Numbered from the stretch's first letter, positions 35,671 to 44,128 are shown. The stretch is DNA of 64,000 nt from LH-M37 sp965602855 (GCA_965602855.1 CBFCZV010000013.1:1-64000), one strand, 5' to 3'. The notes: generated by a model from the letters alone, not told the origin. Made by a program: numbers and translations.

Positions 35671-36297
35671 TATGGGTGGTTAATTGCAATAGTGACTAAA
35701 GGTAATGAATTAATGGATGTCAGATTCTACATTATCATTGAGTCTATCCCCTTGATCTGTTTATTTTTTACAAAGGAAAATTTTCGATGCTCAATATAAA
35801 CGATCTGAGCCCGGTTTTCTAACACATTAAAAGTCCTTCTCAGTTGAAATAGTCAATGGTGCTAGCTCTCTTTTCAGTCCTTCTGAATTAGCCAGATATT
35901 GATCGGCCATTTGCTGTATAGTAAGCGGGCTTTCCTTTAGCTTTCCTTGGGCCGTTCTCTGGTCTTTCTTTTGCTTTCCTTTAGCGAGCCTTTATCTTCT
36001 TGCCTGCTTTGCAGGTGGCCTTTTCGGGCTGTTATGTGTCTTTTAGAGAAGATTACAGGTTCTTAACGATGACTCACCGATGGTGAGTTAGCTGTGTATT
36101 TGACACACAGCTGATGCTTTGCTCGTGATGAATCAACACGTATATGGTCGGTTATAAGCCGTGTTGATGGCGTCTGTGGCAATAGAAAACCTTTTGACAG
36201 GTCGTTTCTTTGTGGCTTCGCAGCACGTAAGTGCTAGTGATTACCCTGACTTAACTCTCTTTAATGAGCAGCATCTTCTCCCAGACAACAAAATTCT
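35671..36297. other. 627-base gene-poor region with several hairpins
   Basis: No convincing coding region. Contains pyrimidine-rich stretches with GCTTTCCTTTAGC twice (about 35930 and 35973) and five perfect short hairpins between about 36003 and 36235, listed separately. The left part must hold the promoter of the DsbB-like gene and the right part that of the nucleotidyltransferase gene. Confidence 0.6.
36072..36167 (+). ncRNA. Candidate structured RNA: three consecutive hairpins
   Basis: ACTCACC-gat-GGTGAGT (36072-36088), AGCTGTGT-7 bases-ACACAGCT (36090-36112) and TCAACACG-19 bases-CGTGTTGA (36133-36167) follow one another without long gaps. A further CCTGC-ttt-GCAGG lies before (about 36003-36015) and AGCAC-gtaa-GTGCT after (36222-36235). 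No known RNA family recognised. It could be a leader RNA of the downstream operon, an independent small RNA on either strand, or a decayed element. Confidence 0.35.
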
Positions 36298-36303
36298 AAG
36301 GAG
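36298..36303 (+). promoter_or_regulatory. Ribosome binding site of the LicC-like gene, pointing to an ATT start
   Basis: AAGGAG overlaps the in-frame stop TAA (36297-36299) and lies eight bases before ATT at 36312 (five before the ATT at 36309). No ATG, GTG or TTG exists in this frame until TTG 36435, well inside the conserved domain. Confidence 0.65.
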
Positions 36304-36311
36304 AATTTATT

Positions 36312-37145
36312 ATTAATACTCGTATAACGACTGCACTACTTTTAGCCGCTGGCACTGGATCCCGCCTGCACCCAATAACTCTTGATGCACCAAAATGTCT
36401 TACCGAAGTAAGCGGTGAACCCATCCTCGGACGTTTGATCGATAATCTCCGCGTGCAGGGTATTACTCGTCTGGTGGTGGTCACTGGCTACCTTGATCAT
36501 TGTATTCAGGAGTTTCTTGAAGAAAATGCGGCTGATATGCAGATTGATTACGTATTTAATCCTATCTATAGAACAACCAACAATATCTATTCACTCTGGT
36601 TGGCGAGAAAAGCGATCGAAGAGCCATTTGTGTTGGTCGAAAGTGACCTGGTTTTTGAAGAATCAATGTTAGCGCCGATGCTGACGCCTGACAAAATTGC
36701 AGTTTCAAATATGCTTCCATGGATGAATGGAACCGTGGTTGAGCTTAACGCTGACAAAAGTGTGAAAGCCTTTCGTGTTAGCCATAATGTTGATGATGCG
36801 CCCCAGTATAAAACAGTGAATATCACCAGCTTTTCCTCGCACAGTTGGCAGAAGGTGGTTGAGCAATTGGATAGCTATATTGAAGACGGCCGTGTTAACG
36901 AATATTATGAAACCGTATTTGCTGAGATGGTGGCCGATGGCTCGCTTGAATTAGCCGCGGTTTTCTTTGATGAAAACAAATGGTATGAAATTGATTGCCT
37001 GAAAGATCTGCATCAGGCTGAGTTAATATTCCCTCGTATTTTACCACTGGGTCTGCCGGAAAAGGTTCGCACTGGTCGTGTTGCCAGTTGCCCTGTAGAT
37101 AATGTTGTTTCCATTAATAAGCTAGTAATAGAGAAAAATTCATGA
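36312..37145 (+). CDS. LicC-like nucleotidyltransferase, apparent ATT start
   Basis: About 277 residues. The N-terminal nucleotide-binding motif LLLAAGTGSRLHPIT and the following DAPKCL are essential to the family and lie upstream of the first conventional start codon (TTG 36435), so translation must begin near the ATT at 36312 behind AAGGAG. The body (NPIYRTTNNIYSLWLARKAI, then VESDLVFEE) resembles LicC-type CTP:phosphocholine cytidylyltransferases more than hexose-phosphate enzymes. Overlaps by four bases with a CDP-alcohol phosphatidyltransferase, so together they may make an activated head group and attach it to a lipid. The actual substrate is not known. Confidence 0.85.
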   Translation: MNTRITTALLLAAGTGSRLHPITLDAPKCLTEVSGEPILGRLIDNLRVQGITRLVVVTGYLDHCIQEFLEENAADMQIDYVFNPIYRTTNNIYSLWLARKAIEEPFVLVESDLVFEESMLAPMLTPDKIAVSNMLPWMNGTVVELNADKSVKAFRVSHNVDDAPQYKTVNITSFSSHSWQKVVEQLDSYIEDGRVNEYYETVFAEMVADGSLELAAVFFDENKWYEIDCLKDLHQAELIFPRILPLGLPEKVRTGRVASCPVDNVVSINKLVIEKNS

Positions 37146-37804
37146 CAGCGATTATCGAACCAGAAAATGATTCAGTGGTAACACCACCCAGTATTCTTTC
37201 GTATGTCAACGATCTGGCAAACCTGTGTTCTCTGGCTGGGCTTTTGTCTGCGGTATTGGCTATCTATTTTGCAATAGTCGGTAACTTTCCTGCTGCCATG
37301 ATAGGACTGGTCTGGGCCGTATTCTTCGACTGGAGCGATGGCAATATCGCACGGCGCATGAAAGGTCGAACTGATGAGCAGAAAATGTTCGGCGGTCAGA
37401 TGGACTCATTAATTGATATCGTCAGCTTTGGTATTTGTCCTGCAGTGGTTTTACTCAGCCATGGTGATTTTAGCCCCTGGTTTTTACCGGGTGCTTTTAT
37501 TATTGCCGCAGCGGGTGTGCTTCGATTAAGTTATTTTAATGTCTATGGCCTGGTCGATAAAGCAACCTTTAATGGCTTGGCTATTGATAATAACGGTATA
37601 TTTCTAGTTCTATTTTTTGCTTTTAGTAATGTTATCAGTGAATCGGTTTTTACCGTATTGCTTTATGTTTTGATAGTGACATTGGCGGCGTTAAATGTAT
37701 CGCCGATTAAAACGCCAAAACTGAGTGGTGGTATCTGGTATTACGTTATTGTTAGTTATACGTTGGTGGCTAGTTTGTTTTATGGTTGGCGGTTACTGAT
37801 GTAA
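37142..37804 (+). CDS. CDP-alcohol phosphatidyltransferase family membrane protein
   Basis: 220 residues with about six hydrophobic segments and the family motif D-G-x2-A-R-x(n)-G-x3-D-x3-D (SDGNIARRMKG...GGQMDSLIDIVSFG). Catalyses transfer between a CDP-linked alcohol and a second alcohol in the membrane. Its tight coupling to the LicC-like gene suggests use of a CDP-head group made by that enzyme. It could also be a phosphatidylcholine- or phosphatidylserine-synthase relative using CDP-diacylglycerol. Confidence 0.88.
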   Translation: MTAIIEPENDSVVTPPSILSYVNDLANLCSLAGLLSAVLAIYFAIVGNFPAAMIGLVWAVFFDWSDGNIARRMKGRTDEQKMFGGQMDSLIDIVSFGICPAVVLLSHGDFSPWFLPGAFIIAAAGVLRLSYFNVYGLVDKATFNGLAIDNNGIFLVLFFAFSNVISESVFTVLLYVLIVTLAALNVSPIKTPKLSGGIWYYVIVSYTLVASLFYGWRLLM

Positions 37805-37808
37805 ATAA

Positions 37809-37836
37809 AAAGGGTTAAACCCCTTTGGTTTTCTTT
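37809..37836. terminator. Probable bidirectional terminator
   Basis: AAAGGG and CCCTTT (37809-37814, 37821-37826) form a short stem with A-rich and T-rich flanks, between two convergent genes. A short stem makes this tentative. Confidence 0.45.
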
Positions 37837-37845
37837 AATCGTAAT

Positions 37846-38439
37846 CTATTTTCGCCAATGCAATATGCGATTGTTCGCTGGCATTTCATAGTCACTCACT
37901 AAATTCAAACCGGCCTGTCTAGCTAGCTCGTTCAGGTCTTCAAAATTCCTTATAGCGCTTTCAGCGTCTCTTTGTTTTAACCACTGATCAAATTTTTCAT
38001 TGCTGGGACTGGTGTATTTCTGGTTGTAATTAAAAGGCCCATAGATAATGAGTTGGCCGCCAGCAGGTATAAGTTCTCCAGCTTGAGTTATCATTATTTC
38101 AACGGACTGTTGATTCATGATGTGGCAGGTATTAGCCGTAAACACGGTATCAATAGTTATTTCTGGCCAGCTTTTTTGTTTGACATCAAGTTCAATGGGA
38201 GCTGGTAAATTCTCATTGTCGGCATCAGATAGCCAAAGTTTTATGCCTTCAAGGTTTTCGGCACGGTCACTGGTGTTCCAGATAATGTGAGGGAGTTTTT
38301 CAGTGAAATAAACCGCATGCTGACCTGTGCCGCTGCCGATTTCTAATAAAGAACTGGAGTTGAGCAATAAGGGTTCAATAACATCCAGTATGGCATTGCG
38401 ATTTTGGTCGCAGGATTCTGCATAGGGTTTGTTTTTCAT
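37846..38439 (-). CDS. DUF938 SAM-dependent methyltransferase-like protein
   Basis: 197 residues with the SAM-binding motif LEIGSGTGQHAVYF near residue 33 and the family markers CDQNRNAIL near the start, NTCHIMNQ, and LIIYGPFNYN. DUF938 proteins are widespread but uncharacterised. Converges with the phosphatidyltransferase gene; no operon partner. Confidence 0.88.
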   Translation of the reverse strand: MKNKPYAESCDQNRNAILDVIEPLLLNSSSLLEIGSGTGQHAVYFTEKLPHIIWNTSDRAENLEGIKLWLSDADNENLPAPIELDVKQKSWPEITIDTVFTANTCHIMNQQSVEIMITQAGELIPAGGQLIIYGPFNYNQKYTSPSNEKFDQWLKQRDAESAIRNFEDLNELARQAGLNLVSDYEMPANNRILHWRK

Positions 38440-38795
38440 GTTGTGGGTGAATAGTTATGCGGGGATTTATTTTATCATTTTGATTTTGTTTTTGTAGGGG
38501 TGACGGGTTTGGGGACGTGAATGATGTGGTTCGTGCGTAAGTGCATTGTACCGTGCTGTCATTTCGACAGAGCGCAGCGACGAGAAATCTCGTTCTGATA
38601 ATCTCTATAGTAATTTATAGCATTGGTGGTAGTGGGTAGTCGCTCCCACGGGCGAGGCAAGAGGAAGGGTGAATCTGAAAGGCAAAAAGCAAGACTTGAC
38701 CCTGTGTTTTGGGTTTCTCCCGCATTATTTATATGTGTTTTCTTAATACAAACTATGATGTAACATTGTTGCATAACTATTTTTGGTGATTAATT
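38440..38795. other. 356-base intergenic region carrying dispersed repeats
   Basis: No gene found. Holds a sequence starting near 38557 (GTCATTTCGACAGAGCGCAG, then CGACGAGAAATCTCG) of a type common as an interspersed repeat in many bacteria, a CTCCCACGGG stretch, and the second copy of the AAAGGCAAAA... repeat. The promoter of the PilZ gene should be at its right end. Confidence 0.55.
38679..38710 (+). repeat. Dispersed repeat, copy 2
   Basis: AAGGCAAAAAGCAAGACTTG followed by ACCCTGTGTTTT matches 34490-34521 with a one-base insertion and a few substitutions. Confidence 0.6.
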
Positions 38796-39092
38796 ATGGC
38801 TGATAACCAGCGCAAGTCTCCCCGTCGTGAACTTAGTGTCGATGTGCAACTTTCTTTTCTTGCATATGAACCCACTCCCGCAAAAACACGTGATGTTAGC
38901 GATGGCGGTATGTTTCTTGAGGTGGAAAACAGCTCCGACTACAAGCTTGGTGAAGTAATCCATCTCAAATATAGCGACCCTTTTCGCAACGATGCGGTTA
39001 CCATGATAAGTGCAACTGTTGTCCGTATTGTTAGTGATGGCATTGGTATCACTTTCCCTGAATCAGCCAAAGGGTCAGACCCAGTTGATTAA
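38796..39092 (+). CDS. PilZ domain protein
   Basis: 98 residues consisting of a single PilZ domain, with RKSPRREL at the N-terminus (the RxxxR-type c-di-GMP contact) and DVSDGGMFLEVE (D/N-x-S-x-x-G motif). It probably binds cyclic di-GMP and acts as a small effector. Stands alone between repeat-bearing intergenic regions. Confidence 0.88.
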   Translation: MADNQRKSPRRELSVDVQLSFLAYEPTPAKTRDVSDGGMFLEVENSSDYKLGEVIHLKYSDPFRNDAVTMISATVVRIVSDGIGITFPESAKGSDPVD

Positions 39093-39109
39093 AGAAAATC
39101 TCTGGTTCT

Positions 39110-39185
39110 CACGCTCCGCGTGGTAACCCATATTCAGATGATCCGAAGCATTGCTATGCATTCCCACGCAGAGCATGGGAACGAG
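39110..39185. repeat. Pair of degenerate palindromic REP-like units
   Basis: TTCTCACGCTCCGCGTGGTAA (split as TTCTCACGC/GCGTGGTAA) and ATTCCCACGC-aga-GCATGGGAAC lie about 35 bases apart. Both are imperfect versions of the hairpin at 34461-34486. They occupy the gap between the convergent PilZ and ygfZ genes. Confidence 0.6.
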
Positions 39186-39196
39186 GGGGCATCTAC

Positions 39197-40249
39197 CTAC
39201 GACTCATCGGTAGCAAAAGCATAAGGCAGCCCCAAAACCCCAACAACCGGCCCCTCAGCATCATGAAGTTGCAAAGCTCCCCCCTCAACATCTGCTATCT
39301 GAATCACCGCCAATGCCTCATAATCACCATCTGCATTCTGCTCAGCACTAACAATAGTCCCAGTACCACTACCCGCAGTCGTATTCACAGTAAAAATTTT
39401 ATCACCGGCTTTGGGTGCTTCTTTGGTTTCTATTGAAATACGGTACATGCGTTTTTTGAGTTTGCCTAGATAATGCATGCGAGCCACAATTTCCTGTCCC
39501 GTATAACAGCCTTTTTTGAAGTTGATAGCTCCGATTAAGGACATGTTGGTCATTTGTGGCACGAAGGCTTCGACGGTTTCTGGCACGATGACGGGGATGC
39601 CTGCGCGGATGTTCAGCAGTTCCCAGATATGTGCGCCGACGGGGGTGGCATCGACATCGAGTGATTGCCATAGTTGGCACATGGCATCCAGGTCGCCGTA
39701 TATTTCGAAGCGGGGTTCTGTGCCGTGTGTGCGAATGATGGTGTAGTTGTCGTACTGGATGCAGTCGTCAACATCACAGGGGATTGAGCCGGTGATGGTT
39801 TTTAATTGTGCTTCTGCTTCGGGGCCGCTAAAACCAAATTGCATCAGCGCGTCGCTGGCATCTTCCAGTGTGACTTTGGAGCGCATGACAAACATGCGTA
39901 GTCGAGTTAGGACGGGTTCCAGAAGCGGGTAGGGCAGCATCAGGTAAAGTGTTTCGCCGCGTTTGAAAATTCTGAAGTTGGCCAGCATGCGACCTTTGGG
40001 TGTGCAGTAGGCGCTGAGCTGGCTATGGGTTTCGTTGACTTCTGTAACGTCGTTGGTGAACTGTCCTTGAAGAAAATCGACGGCGTCTTCACCGTAGGCG
40101 GCAATCAGGCCGTAGTGTGACAGGTCGCAGAGGGTGTTGCCGGTGTGGATGATGCGGCGTTCTCTATCCAGGTTGCCGAAGGAGTCGACCCGGTTGTCCA
40201 GAAATTCAGCGCCTGCATCTTTTAGAAATTTTTGCCATTCGATTTTCAT
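39197..40249 (-). CDS. ygfZ: Folate-binding Fe-S maturation protein YgfZ
   Basis: GcvT-like folate-dependent protein that helps repair or assemble certain Fe-S enzymes. The 350 residues contain the hallmark KGCYTGQEIVARMHYLGKLK. The open frame begins at a TTG eight codons earlier (40273), but ATG 40249 gives a better start. Divergent from the sdh operon, a common arrangement near sdhE-type genes. Confidence 0.93.
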   Translation of the reverse strand: MKIEWQKFLKDAGAEFLDNRVDSFGNLDRERRIIHTGNTLCDLSHYGLIAAYGEDAVDFLQGQFTNDVTEVNETHSQLSAYCTPKGRMLANFRIFKRGETLYLMLPYPLLEPVLTRLRMFVMRSKVTLEDASDALMQFGFSGPEAEAQLKTITGSIPCDVDDCIQYDNYTIIRTHGTEPRFEIYGDLDAMCQLWQSLDVDATPVGAHIWELLNIRAGIPVIVPETVEAFVPQMTNMSLIGAINFKKGCYTGQEIVARMHYLGKLKKRMYRISIETKEAPKAGDKIFTVNTTAGSGTGTIVSAEQNADGDYEALAVIQIADVEGGALQLHDAEGPVVGVLGLPYAFATDES

Positions 40250-40417
40250 GGGTATTGTCTCGTTGTTAAGCAATTATTGAGTATAACTGCCTGCTTTGGA
40301 TAAGCATAATAAAGATTATACGGGTATAAGACGATACGGTTATTATAGATTTTTTATATAGTTGTTGATCTATGATAGTCTCTGTGATTATGGAAATATT
40401 TCTTTGCGGTGCTGGTT

Positions 40418-40798
40418 ATGGTGAATAATAAACGCCCAGTTTATCTGAATCTTTTTAAGATTCGTTTACCTGTTGCTGGCATGGTTTCGCTGGCGCATCG
40501 TGCTTCTGGTATGCTCATGTTTCTTGCCATTCCTTTTATGGTCTACCTGCTGGATTTATCCGTTCGCTCTGCCGAATCGTTTGAGCAGGCGATCTCTTTA
40601 TTACAACAACCTTATATTATGGCGGCGGGTCTATTGATTGTCTGGGCAGTGGCGCATCATTTATTTGCCGGTATTCGTTTTCTTTTGATTGATGCTGATA
40701 TTGGTGTCGATAAAAAACCAGCGACCATGACTGCGTGGGCGGTGATGTTGCTGGCAGGTATTGTGGTGGTCTCGGTGTTGTTTGGGATGATGCTATGA
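40418..40798 (+). CDS. sdhC: Succinate dehydrogenase cytochrome b556 subunit
   Basis: Membrane anchor that carries heme b and the quinone site with SdhD. About 126 residues with three transmembrane helices, SLAHRASGMLMFL and the heme-ligand region AHHLFAGIRFLLID. Possible starts are GTG 40409, ATG 40418 and GTG 40421. Overlaps sdhD (ATGA). Confidence 0.94.
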   Translation: MVNNKRPVYLNLFKIRLPVAGMVSLAHRASGMLMFLAIPFMVYLLDLSVRSAESFEQAISLLQQPYIMAAGLLIVWAVAHHLFAGIRFLLIDADIGVDKKPATMTAWAVMLLAGIVVVSVLFGMML

Positions 40799-41133
40799 GT
40801 CTTTATATTCTCGAAGGTCTCAGGCCCTGGGTGATTCAACGCGTCAGTGCGGTTTATATAGCACTGTTTCTTTTCTATGCTTTTTACTCTGCCGCCTGTG
40901 TTGAAGTGGTTAGTCATGAGCGTTGGCGCGACTGGTTGTTCCAGCCTTTTAATTCCATCGCCTTTGGTTTGTTTGTGGCGGCGGTTCTGTTTCATGCCTG
41001 GATTGGTATGCGCGATGTGGTGCTCGATTATGTGCACAATATTATGTGGCGTATTTTTGTGCTGGCGATGATTATGAGTGTGCTGCTAGCTAGTGGCATG
41101 TGGGTGATTCGAATTATTTTTCTCAATGTTTAA
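40795..41133 (+). CDS. sdhD: Succinate dehydrogenase membrane anchor subunit
   Basis: 112 residues, three transmembrane helices, with the conserved HAWIGMRDVVLDYV segment that holds heme and quinone contacts. The ATG at 40795 overlaps the sdhC stop; an open frame extending further upstream is inside sdhC and not used. Confidence 0.94.
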   Translation: MSLYILEGLRPWVIQRVSAVYIALFLFYAFYSAACVEVVSHERWRDWLFQPFNSIAFGLFVAAVLFHAWIGMRDVVLDYVHNIMWRIFVLAMIMSVLLASGMWVIRIIFLNV

Positions 41134-41141
41134 GGTTACAC

Positions 41142-42911
41142 ATGGAAGCAATTGAACGACGACAATTTGATGCTTTAATTATCGGTGCTGGCGGCGGAGG
41201 TTTACGCGCAGCGTTGAAATTATCTGATGCTGATGCCAGCGTTGCAGTGGTTTCTAAAGTATTTCCCACGCGTTCGCATACTGTTGCTGCACAGGGTGGT
41301 ATGAATGCTGCACTGGCAAACGTGCTGCCCGATAACTGGCACTGGCATATGTTCGACACCATCAAGGGCAGCGATTACCTGGGCGATCAGGATGCGATCG
41401 AGTATATGTGCCGGGCTGCACCCAAGGCGGTTTATGAGCTGGAACATTTTGGTGTGCCGTTTTCCCGTCTGGATAATGGCAAGATTTATCAGCGTCCCTT
41501 CGGTGGTCAAAGTCAGAACTTCGGTGGTGATCAGGCAGCGCGTACTTGCGCCGCGGCGGATAGAACCGGTCACGCAATTTTGCACAGTTTGTATCAGCAA
41601 AACATTCGCGCGAAAACACATTTCTTCGATGAATATTTTTCTGTCGATTTATTAAAAAATGATGAAGGTCGAGTGCTCGGTGCGCTGGTGTTCAATATTC
41701 AGGATGGCAAACCGCTTATCATCGAAGCCAAAACAACTTTGTTGGCTACGGGCGGAGCAGGGCAGCTTTATAGAACGACGACTAATGCCATGATCAATAC
41801 TGGTGATGGTTTGGGTATGGCCTTGCGTGCAGGCGTACCCTTACAGGATATGGAGTTCTTTCAGTTTCATCCCACCGGTATCGCCGGACGCGGTATGTTG
41901 ATCACTGAAGGTGCGCGCGGCGAGGGTGGTTATCTGGTCAATGGTGACGGTGAACGTTTGATGGAACGCTATGCACCGAAGGCAAAAGATTTAGCCAGTC
42001 GCGATGTGGTCAGTAGGGCTATCTCTACTGAGATTCGTGAAGGTCGTGGTTGTGGCGAAAATAAAGATCATGTTTTGTTGAAGCTTGAACATTTGGGTGA
42101 AGACGTGATTCAAAAACGATTGCCGGGTATTCGCCAGACTTGTATGACCTTCCTCGGTATCGACCCTGCTGAACAACCCATTCCGGTTTTCCCTACCGCG
42201 CATTACACCATGGGCGGTATTCCCACCAACCGAAATGGCCAGGTGGTGATGCCGGTGAAAGATACGCCCGAAGAAATTATTGAAGGTTTGTATGCCGCGG
42301 GTGAATGCGCCTGTGTTTCTGTACACGGGGCGAATCGCCTGGGCGGTAACTCACTGCTCGATATTCTGGTGTTCGGTCGTGCGGCGGCGAATCATATAAT
42401 CGAGTACTTGAAAGAAAATCGATATCACAAACCGCTGGATGATGCCTGTATCGAAAAAGCCATGGCGCGTTTTCGTCGTTGGGACGGTGGCAAAAATAAT
42501 GATGGTGAATCGGTGAGCGGTTTACGTCATGAATTGAAAGCCATCATGGAAGAACATTGTGGTGTGTTCAGAAATGATGAAGTATTAAAACAAGGTGTAG
42601 AAAAAATTGAACAACTCGCCGAGCGTTTGCAACATGCGAGTATTGGTGATCACAGCGACACGTTTAATACAGCCAGAGTCGAAGCGCTGGAACTGGAAAA
42701 TTTGATGGCCTGCGGTTTAGCAACCATGCATTCCGCTTATGCACGCAAGGAAAGCCGCGGCGCGCATTCAAGAATTGATTATCCTGAACGCGATGATAAA
42801 AACTGGATGAAGCACACTTTGTTTTCGTATGAAAATGGGCTGGATTATAAGCCAGTGAGAACCAAACCTGTCAGCGTGGATAGCTTTCCACCCAAACCAA
42901 GGGTTTATTAG
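41142..42911 (+). CDS. sdhA: Succinate dehydrogenase flavoprotein subunit
   Basis: Oxidises succinate to fumarate in the TCA cycle and respiratory complex II. The 589 residues have the FAD-binding IIGAGGGGLRAAL, the covalent-flavin histidine in FPTRSHTVAAQGG, the substrate site FHPTGIAGRGMLITEGARGEGG and the late HGANRLGGNSLLD. The frame is open from 41100, but ATG 41142 gives the conserved start. Confidence 0.97.
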   Translation: MEAIERRQFDALIIGAGGGGLRAALKLSDADASVAVVSKVFPTRSHTVAAQGGMNAALANVLPDNWHWHMFDTIKGSDYLGDQDAIEYMCRAAPKAVYELEHFGVPFSRLDNGKIYQRPFGGQSQNFGGDQAARTCAAADRTGHAILHSLYQQNIRAKTHFFDEYFSVDLLKNDEGRVLGALVFNIQDGKPLIIEAKTTLLATGGAGQLYRTTTNAMINTGDGLGMALRAGVPLQDMEFFQFHPTGIAGRGMLITEGARGEGGYLVNGDGERLMERYAPKAKDLASRDVVSRAISTEIREGRGCGENKDHVLLKLEHLGEDVIQKRLPGIRQTCMTFLGIDPAEQPIPVFPTAHYTMGGIPTNRNGQVVMPVKDTPEEIIEGLYAAGECACVSVHGANRLGGNSLLDILVFGRAAANHIIEYLKENRYHKPLDDACIEKAMARFRRWDGGKNNDGESVSGLRHELKAIMEEHCGVFRNDEVLKQGVEKIEQLAERLQHASIGDHSDTFNTARVEALELENLMACGLATMHSAYARKESRGAHSRIDYPERDDKNWMKHTLFSYENGLDYKPVRTKPVSVDSFPPKPRVY

Positions 42912-42912
42912 C

Positions 42913-43608
42913 ATGCGTTTTAATATCTATCGTTATAACCCTGATGTGGATGCAGAGCCTTATACACAGGATTACGAACTCAAGGATATTGACCCCGGCA
43001 TGATGTTGTTAGCGGCGCTGCTGAAACTCAAAGAACAGGATGAAACGCTCAGTTTTAGACGCTCCTGTGGTGAAGGAGTTTGTGGTTCGGACAGCATGAA
43101 TATCAATGGTGTAAATGGCCTCGCTTGTATTACGCCGCTATCAGACCTCAAGGATCCGGTTGAAATAAGGCCTATGCCCGGGCTGCCGGTGGTGCGTGAC
43201 CTTATTGTCGATATGGAGCAGTTCTATCAGCAGTATCGGGAAGTGGAGCCTTATCTTATAGTCAAAGACCCTATGCCCGAGGTCGAGCTGCCACAAACCC
43301 CGGAGCAGCGTGAAAAGCTGGATGGTTTGTACGAGTGTATTCTCTGCGGTTGTTGTTCAACTGCCTGTCCGTCTTTCTGGTGGAACCCGGACAAGTTTCT
43401 GGGGCCTGCGGCATTGTTGCAGGCGTCACGTTTTATCGAGGATAGCCGTGATCAGGCGTTGGAGGAGCGACTGGAAAATCTGGAAGGGCCATTCAAACTG
43501 TTTCGATGTCACACCATCATGAACTGTGTGCAGGTTTGCCCAAAGGGTTTGAATCCGACCAAGGCGATAGGTAATATCAAGAAAAAAATGGTGAAGAATT
43601 CTTTATGA
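42913..43608 (+). CDS. sdhB: Succinate dehydrogenase iron-sulfur subunit
   Basis: 231 residues carrying the three clusters: [2Fe-2S] in CGEGVCGSDSMNINGVNGLAC, [4Fe-4S] in CILCGCCSTACPS and [3Fe-4S] with CHTIMNCVQVCPKGLNP. One base after sdhA; the stop overlaps sdhE. Confidence 0.97.
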   Translation: MRFNIYRYNPDVDAEPYTQDYELKDIDPGMMLLAALLKLKEQDETLSFRRSCGEGVCGSDSMNINGVNGLACITPLSDLKDPVEIRPMPGLPVVRDLIVDMEQFYQQYREVEPYLIVKDPMPEVELPQTPEQREKLDGLYECILCGCCSTACPSFWWNPDKFLGPAALLQASRFIEDSRDQALEERLENLEGPFKLFRCHTIMNCVQVCPKGLNPTKAIGNIKKKMVKNSL

Positions 43609-43889
43609 GTGTTCAGGCTAATATGAGCATCTCAAAGCTTAAATGGCGATGTCGTCGCGGTATGCTTGAATTAGACATATTACTGAGCACTTTCGTAGAA
43701 ATAGAATATAATAGCCTAGATAAGGAAGATATTGAGATGTTCTCAATAGTGTTAGATTATCCTGATCAGGAATTGCTGGATTTATTGCTTGGAAAAAGTA
43801 TTTCTGATGATGTTTTAACGTCGAGATTAGTCAATAAGATACGGCGTGTGGCCCATGATGATTCTAACTTGAGTGAAGTAATGTTGTAA
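43605..43889 (+). CDS. sdhE: Succinate dehydrogenase assembly factor SdhE (CptB)
   Basis: Promotes covalent FAD attachment to SdhA. The 94 residues contain KLKWRCRRGMLELDILL with the conserved RGMLE-type core. ATG 43605 overlaps the sdhB stop; ATG 43623 is an alternative. Directly in the sdh operon, as expected for its role. Confidence 0.92.
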   Translation: MSVQANMSISKLKWRCRRGMLELDILLSTFVEIEYNSLDKEDIEMFSIVLDYPDQELLDLLLGKSISDDVLTSRLVNKIRRVAHDDSNLSEVML

Positions 43890-43904
43890 TAGGGGGGTAT
43901 TGAA

Positions 43905-44108
43905 GTGACAGAAAGAAAGACTGATGGTGATGAAAGTAAAAGATTTTTCAAGATGGACAGGTTCTATCAAATGAATACTCAATGGTTTTACATGACTCGC
44001 GAGGGCGAAGAAAAAGGGCCGTTTGATAGTAAAGCTGATGCTGAGGGTGATTTGATCGCCTATATCCGTTACATGGATCAAATGGAAATTTATGGCGGTA
44101 ATAAATAG
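43905..44108 (+). CDS. DUF6316-like small protein
   Basis: 67 residues, GTG start, with MDRFYQMNTQWFYMTREGEEKGPFDSKADAEGDLIAYIR. This FY...W(F/Y)..TREG...GPF motif matches a small family of unknown function (DUF6316, from memory). No signal peptide or membrane segment. It sits between sdhE and a ygfX-like gene. Confidence 0.8.
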   Translation: MTERKTDGDESKRFFKMDRFYQMNTQWFYMTREGEEKGPFDSKADAEGDLIAYIRYMDQMEIYGGNK

Positions 44109-44128
44109 TTTTTTTTCTTCAGTCTCTG

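Noticed and set aside
35827..35910. A 27-codon minus-strand ORF (MADQYLANSEG...) in the hairpin region
   Set aside because: Very short, no family resemblance and no clear ribosome binding site; expected by chance.
35671..36297. tRNA, tmRNA, SRP RNA or RNase P RNA gene in the hairpin region
   Set aside because: None of the conserved sequence blocks of these RNAs (for example the tRNA T-loop) can be found on either strand.
34450..39196. Insertion sequence or transposon flanked by the repeats
   Set aside because: No transposase, no matching terminal repeats and no target duplication seen.
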